From the IMG/VR virus record IMGVR_UViG_3300032213_001592, positions 1 to 23,163 of that record: a stretch of 23,163 bases of DNA; one strand, 5' to 3'. The DNA is from a virus. The notes below the pieces were generated by a model. It saw only the letters and a program-made list of their open reading frames with translations, was not told where the DNA came from and did no database searches. Shown one piece after another: positions 22,256 through 23,163 of this stretch (its first letter is position 1; the number at the start of each line of letters is the position of its first letter). The position numbers and the translations under genes are program-made.

Positions 22256-23163
22256 TTTTTAGGTTGCACTGCTGTTGGAACGTTTCGATACACACGCTTT
22301 GCAGGGTCGTACACTGTTTTCATTGGGCCCGCGCCAGCCAACTGTTTAAGGCGAGACATGGCTGCGTCAAACCGGTCAGCATCCATGTTGCCAACTTTTT
22401 CGCCTTCGTCAATATCGGGCTCTGTCATTTTGCCCAGTCTGGAAATATGCGATTTACTCATCAAGTGATTGTCTTCATTATCGGGCTCTGTTCCACCGTA
22501 CCGACTGGCGTCTGCATGATGACGAATACCTGTTGCGGTCTTTTCGACTCGTCCAGGCATAACAGGCGTAGTATCCTGCTGGCTTGACGGAGGGCGGCCA
22601 CGGCCTCTCTCGCCTTCATCCAGTTCAGGTTCTTGATTGGATTCAATGTAGTCAGCGGCTGTGTCAAGGTAGTCGGCAGCCAAGGTAACTTTCATTTGTA
22701 CCCACTCTGGCATGTTCTCGTTGTCATCTAACATGCCATCAAGTCTGCGAGCCGCACGTACAATAGTGTTCATCTGATCTCTAGCTTGATCGCCTTCGTA
22801 ATCGTATTCACCAGAGTCAGCATGATCAACAGAGTATCCGTCACTGTCTACATCGCCTTCTGCCATGCCTTGTTGGTCAGTAGTTTTACGTCGAGCAACA
22901 TCGCTCAAGTGTGTGACTACTCCACGTGGATCTTTGGGTTGACCTTGTTTGTTCTTTTCGGCTCGGTGCCATTCTGAGTCGTCTTTCCAACTGACAACTT
23001 TGCCTTGTTTGTCTTTGACTTCTGTGTGGCCCTCTGCTACACCTTCATCTCTTACCGGAGCAAATCTTCCTAAGCTACGGATCACTTGACTTACCCATCC
23101 GCTTACATCGCTTGAGCCAATTTCATCAACGTCACCCACAAAATCTGCAATTTCGTCAATGGC
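22252..23163 (-). CDS. probable phage head/scaffold-type protein, 5'-truncated
   Basis: The frame stays open to the window edge (residues AIDEIADF precede a GTG at 23139), so this is the C-terminal 303 residues of a longer protein, not a gene starting at 23139. It is acidic, low in hydrophobics and mostly disordered except a helical pair, ARDQMNTIVRAARRLDGMLD and PEWVQMKVTLAADYLDTAAD (about 119-165 from the GTG), typical of marine T4-like phage proteins. Four tetrapeptides, VAEG, MAEG, LDEG and IDEG, fit the T4 prohead protease rule (hydrophobic-x-Glu, cut before Gly). A role as an internal head or scaffold component is inferred. The basic QPKK end overlaps the mini-gene start. Confidence 0.65.
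   Translation of the reverse strand, partial: AIDEIADFVGDVDEIGSSDVSGWVSQVIRSLGRFAPVRDEGVAEGHTEVKDKQGKVVSWKDDSEWHRAEKNKQGQPKDPRGVVTHLSDVARRKTTDQQGMAEGDVDSDGYSVDHADSGEYDYEGDQARDQMNTIVRAARRLDGMLDDNENMPEWVQMKVTLAADYLDTAADYIESNQEPELDEGERGRGRPPSSQQDTTPVMPGRVEKTATGIRHHADASRYGGTEPDNEDNHLMSKSHISRLGKMTEPDIDEGEKVGNMDADRFDAAMSRLKQLAGAGPMKTVYDPAKRVYRNVPTAVQPKK

Noticed and set aside
4513-22977. Many plus-strand and alternative-frame ORFs of 60-190 codons
   Set aside because: They lie inside well-supported minus-strand genes, have no recognisable domains and no ribosome sites in a consistent order. The longest (22018-22587, 189 codons) spans the deaminase, the mini-gene and the head-protein gene and is low in meaningful motifs.
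22252-23139. Complete gene starting at GTG 23139
   Set aside because: The frame remains open to the window edge with similar acidic coding sequence, so the gene is truncated rather than starting there.
1-23163. CRISPR array, IS element or integrase
   Set aside because: No regularly spaced repeats, transposase motifs or terminal inverted repeats were seen.

Overview
This window looks like part of the genome of a T4-like (myovirus-type) phage from an environmental, probably aquatic, source. The evidence is a complete family-B replicative DNA polymerase (gp43-like), a gp45-like sliding clamp, a DsbA-like small dsDNA-binding protein, and about twenty tightly packed genes all on the minus strand. 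Most neighbours touch or overlap by ATGA, TAATG or TTGA. The host cannot be named from the sequence; the 7Fe ferredoxin and the Shine-Dalgarno sequences and -35/-10 promoters suggest a Gram-negative, probably proteobacterial, host. No gap exceeds about 120 bases and I see no tRNA, IS element, CRISPR or integrase.

Layout in the direction of transcription (right to left). 23163-21546: C-terminal part of a probable virion/prohead protein, a 25-residue mini-gene and a RibD-type deaminase fused to a small C-terminal domain. 21545-18958: a structured spacer, a putative glycosyltransferase and two SGNH-hydrolase-like genes. 18922-12891: a promoter, then dsbA, a second putative glycosyltransferase, DNA polymerase, a methyltransferase-like gene, the clamp behind its own promoter, and a DUF2061 membrane protein. 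12878-6250: three radical SAM genes with an N-terminal cysteine region, a sulfotransferase, a TGT/DpdA-like transglycosylase, a 168-aa unknown, a QueD-like protein and a 73-aa unknown. 6248-1049: GT-B glycosyltransferase, another radical SAM enzyme, galE, a third member of the putative glycosyltransferase family, a mini DegT aminotransferase and a 2OG-Fe(II) oxygenase. 1052-1: a consensus promoter, folE, and a 7Fe ferredoxin running off the window.

Two functional themes are interleaved. One is a 7-deazaguanine-type route (FolE, a QueD-like protein, a TGT-fold transglycosylase), the known set-up for replacing guanine in phage DNA; QueE and QueC are not in this window and the QueD-like protein lacks the usual catalytic residues. 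The other is a carbohydrate-decoration cargo (GalE, glycosyltransferases, aminotransferase, oxygenase, sulfotransferase, SGNH-like acyl-hydrolases/transferases, radical SAM enzymes). Whether that cargo acts on modified DNA, the virion or a host glycan cannot be settled from sequence.

Cargo genes are visibly more AT-rich than the backbone. At one junction (11797-11865) a diverged second copy of the first codons of dpdA lies upstream of the sulfotransferase, a footprint of how cargo was inserted. The ferredoxin, translationally coupled to folE, may supply electrons to the four radical SAM enzymes.
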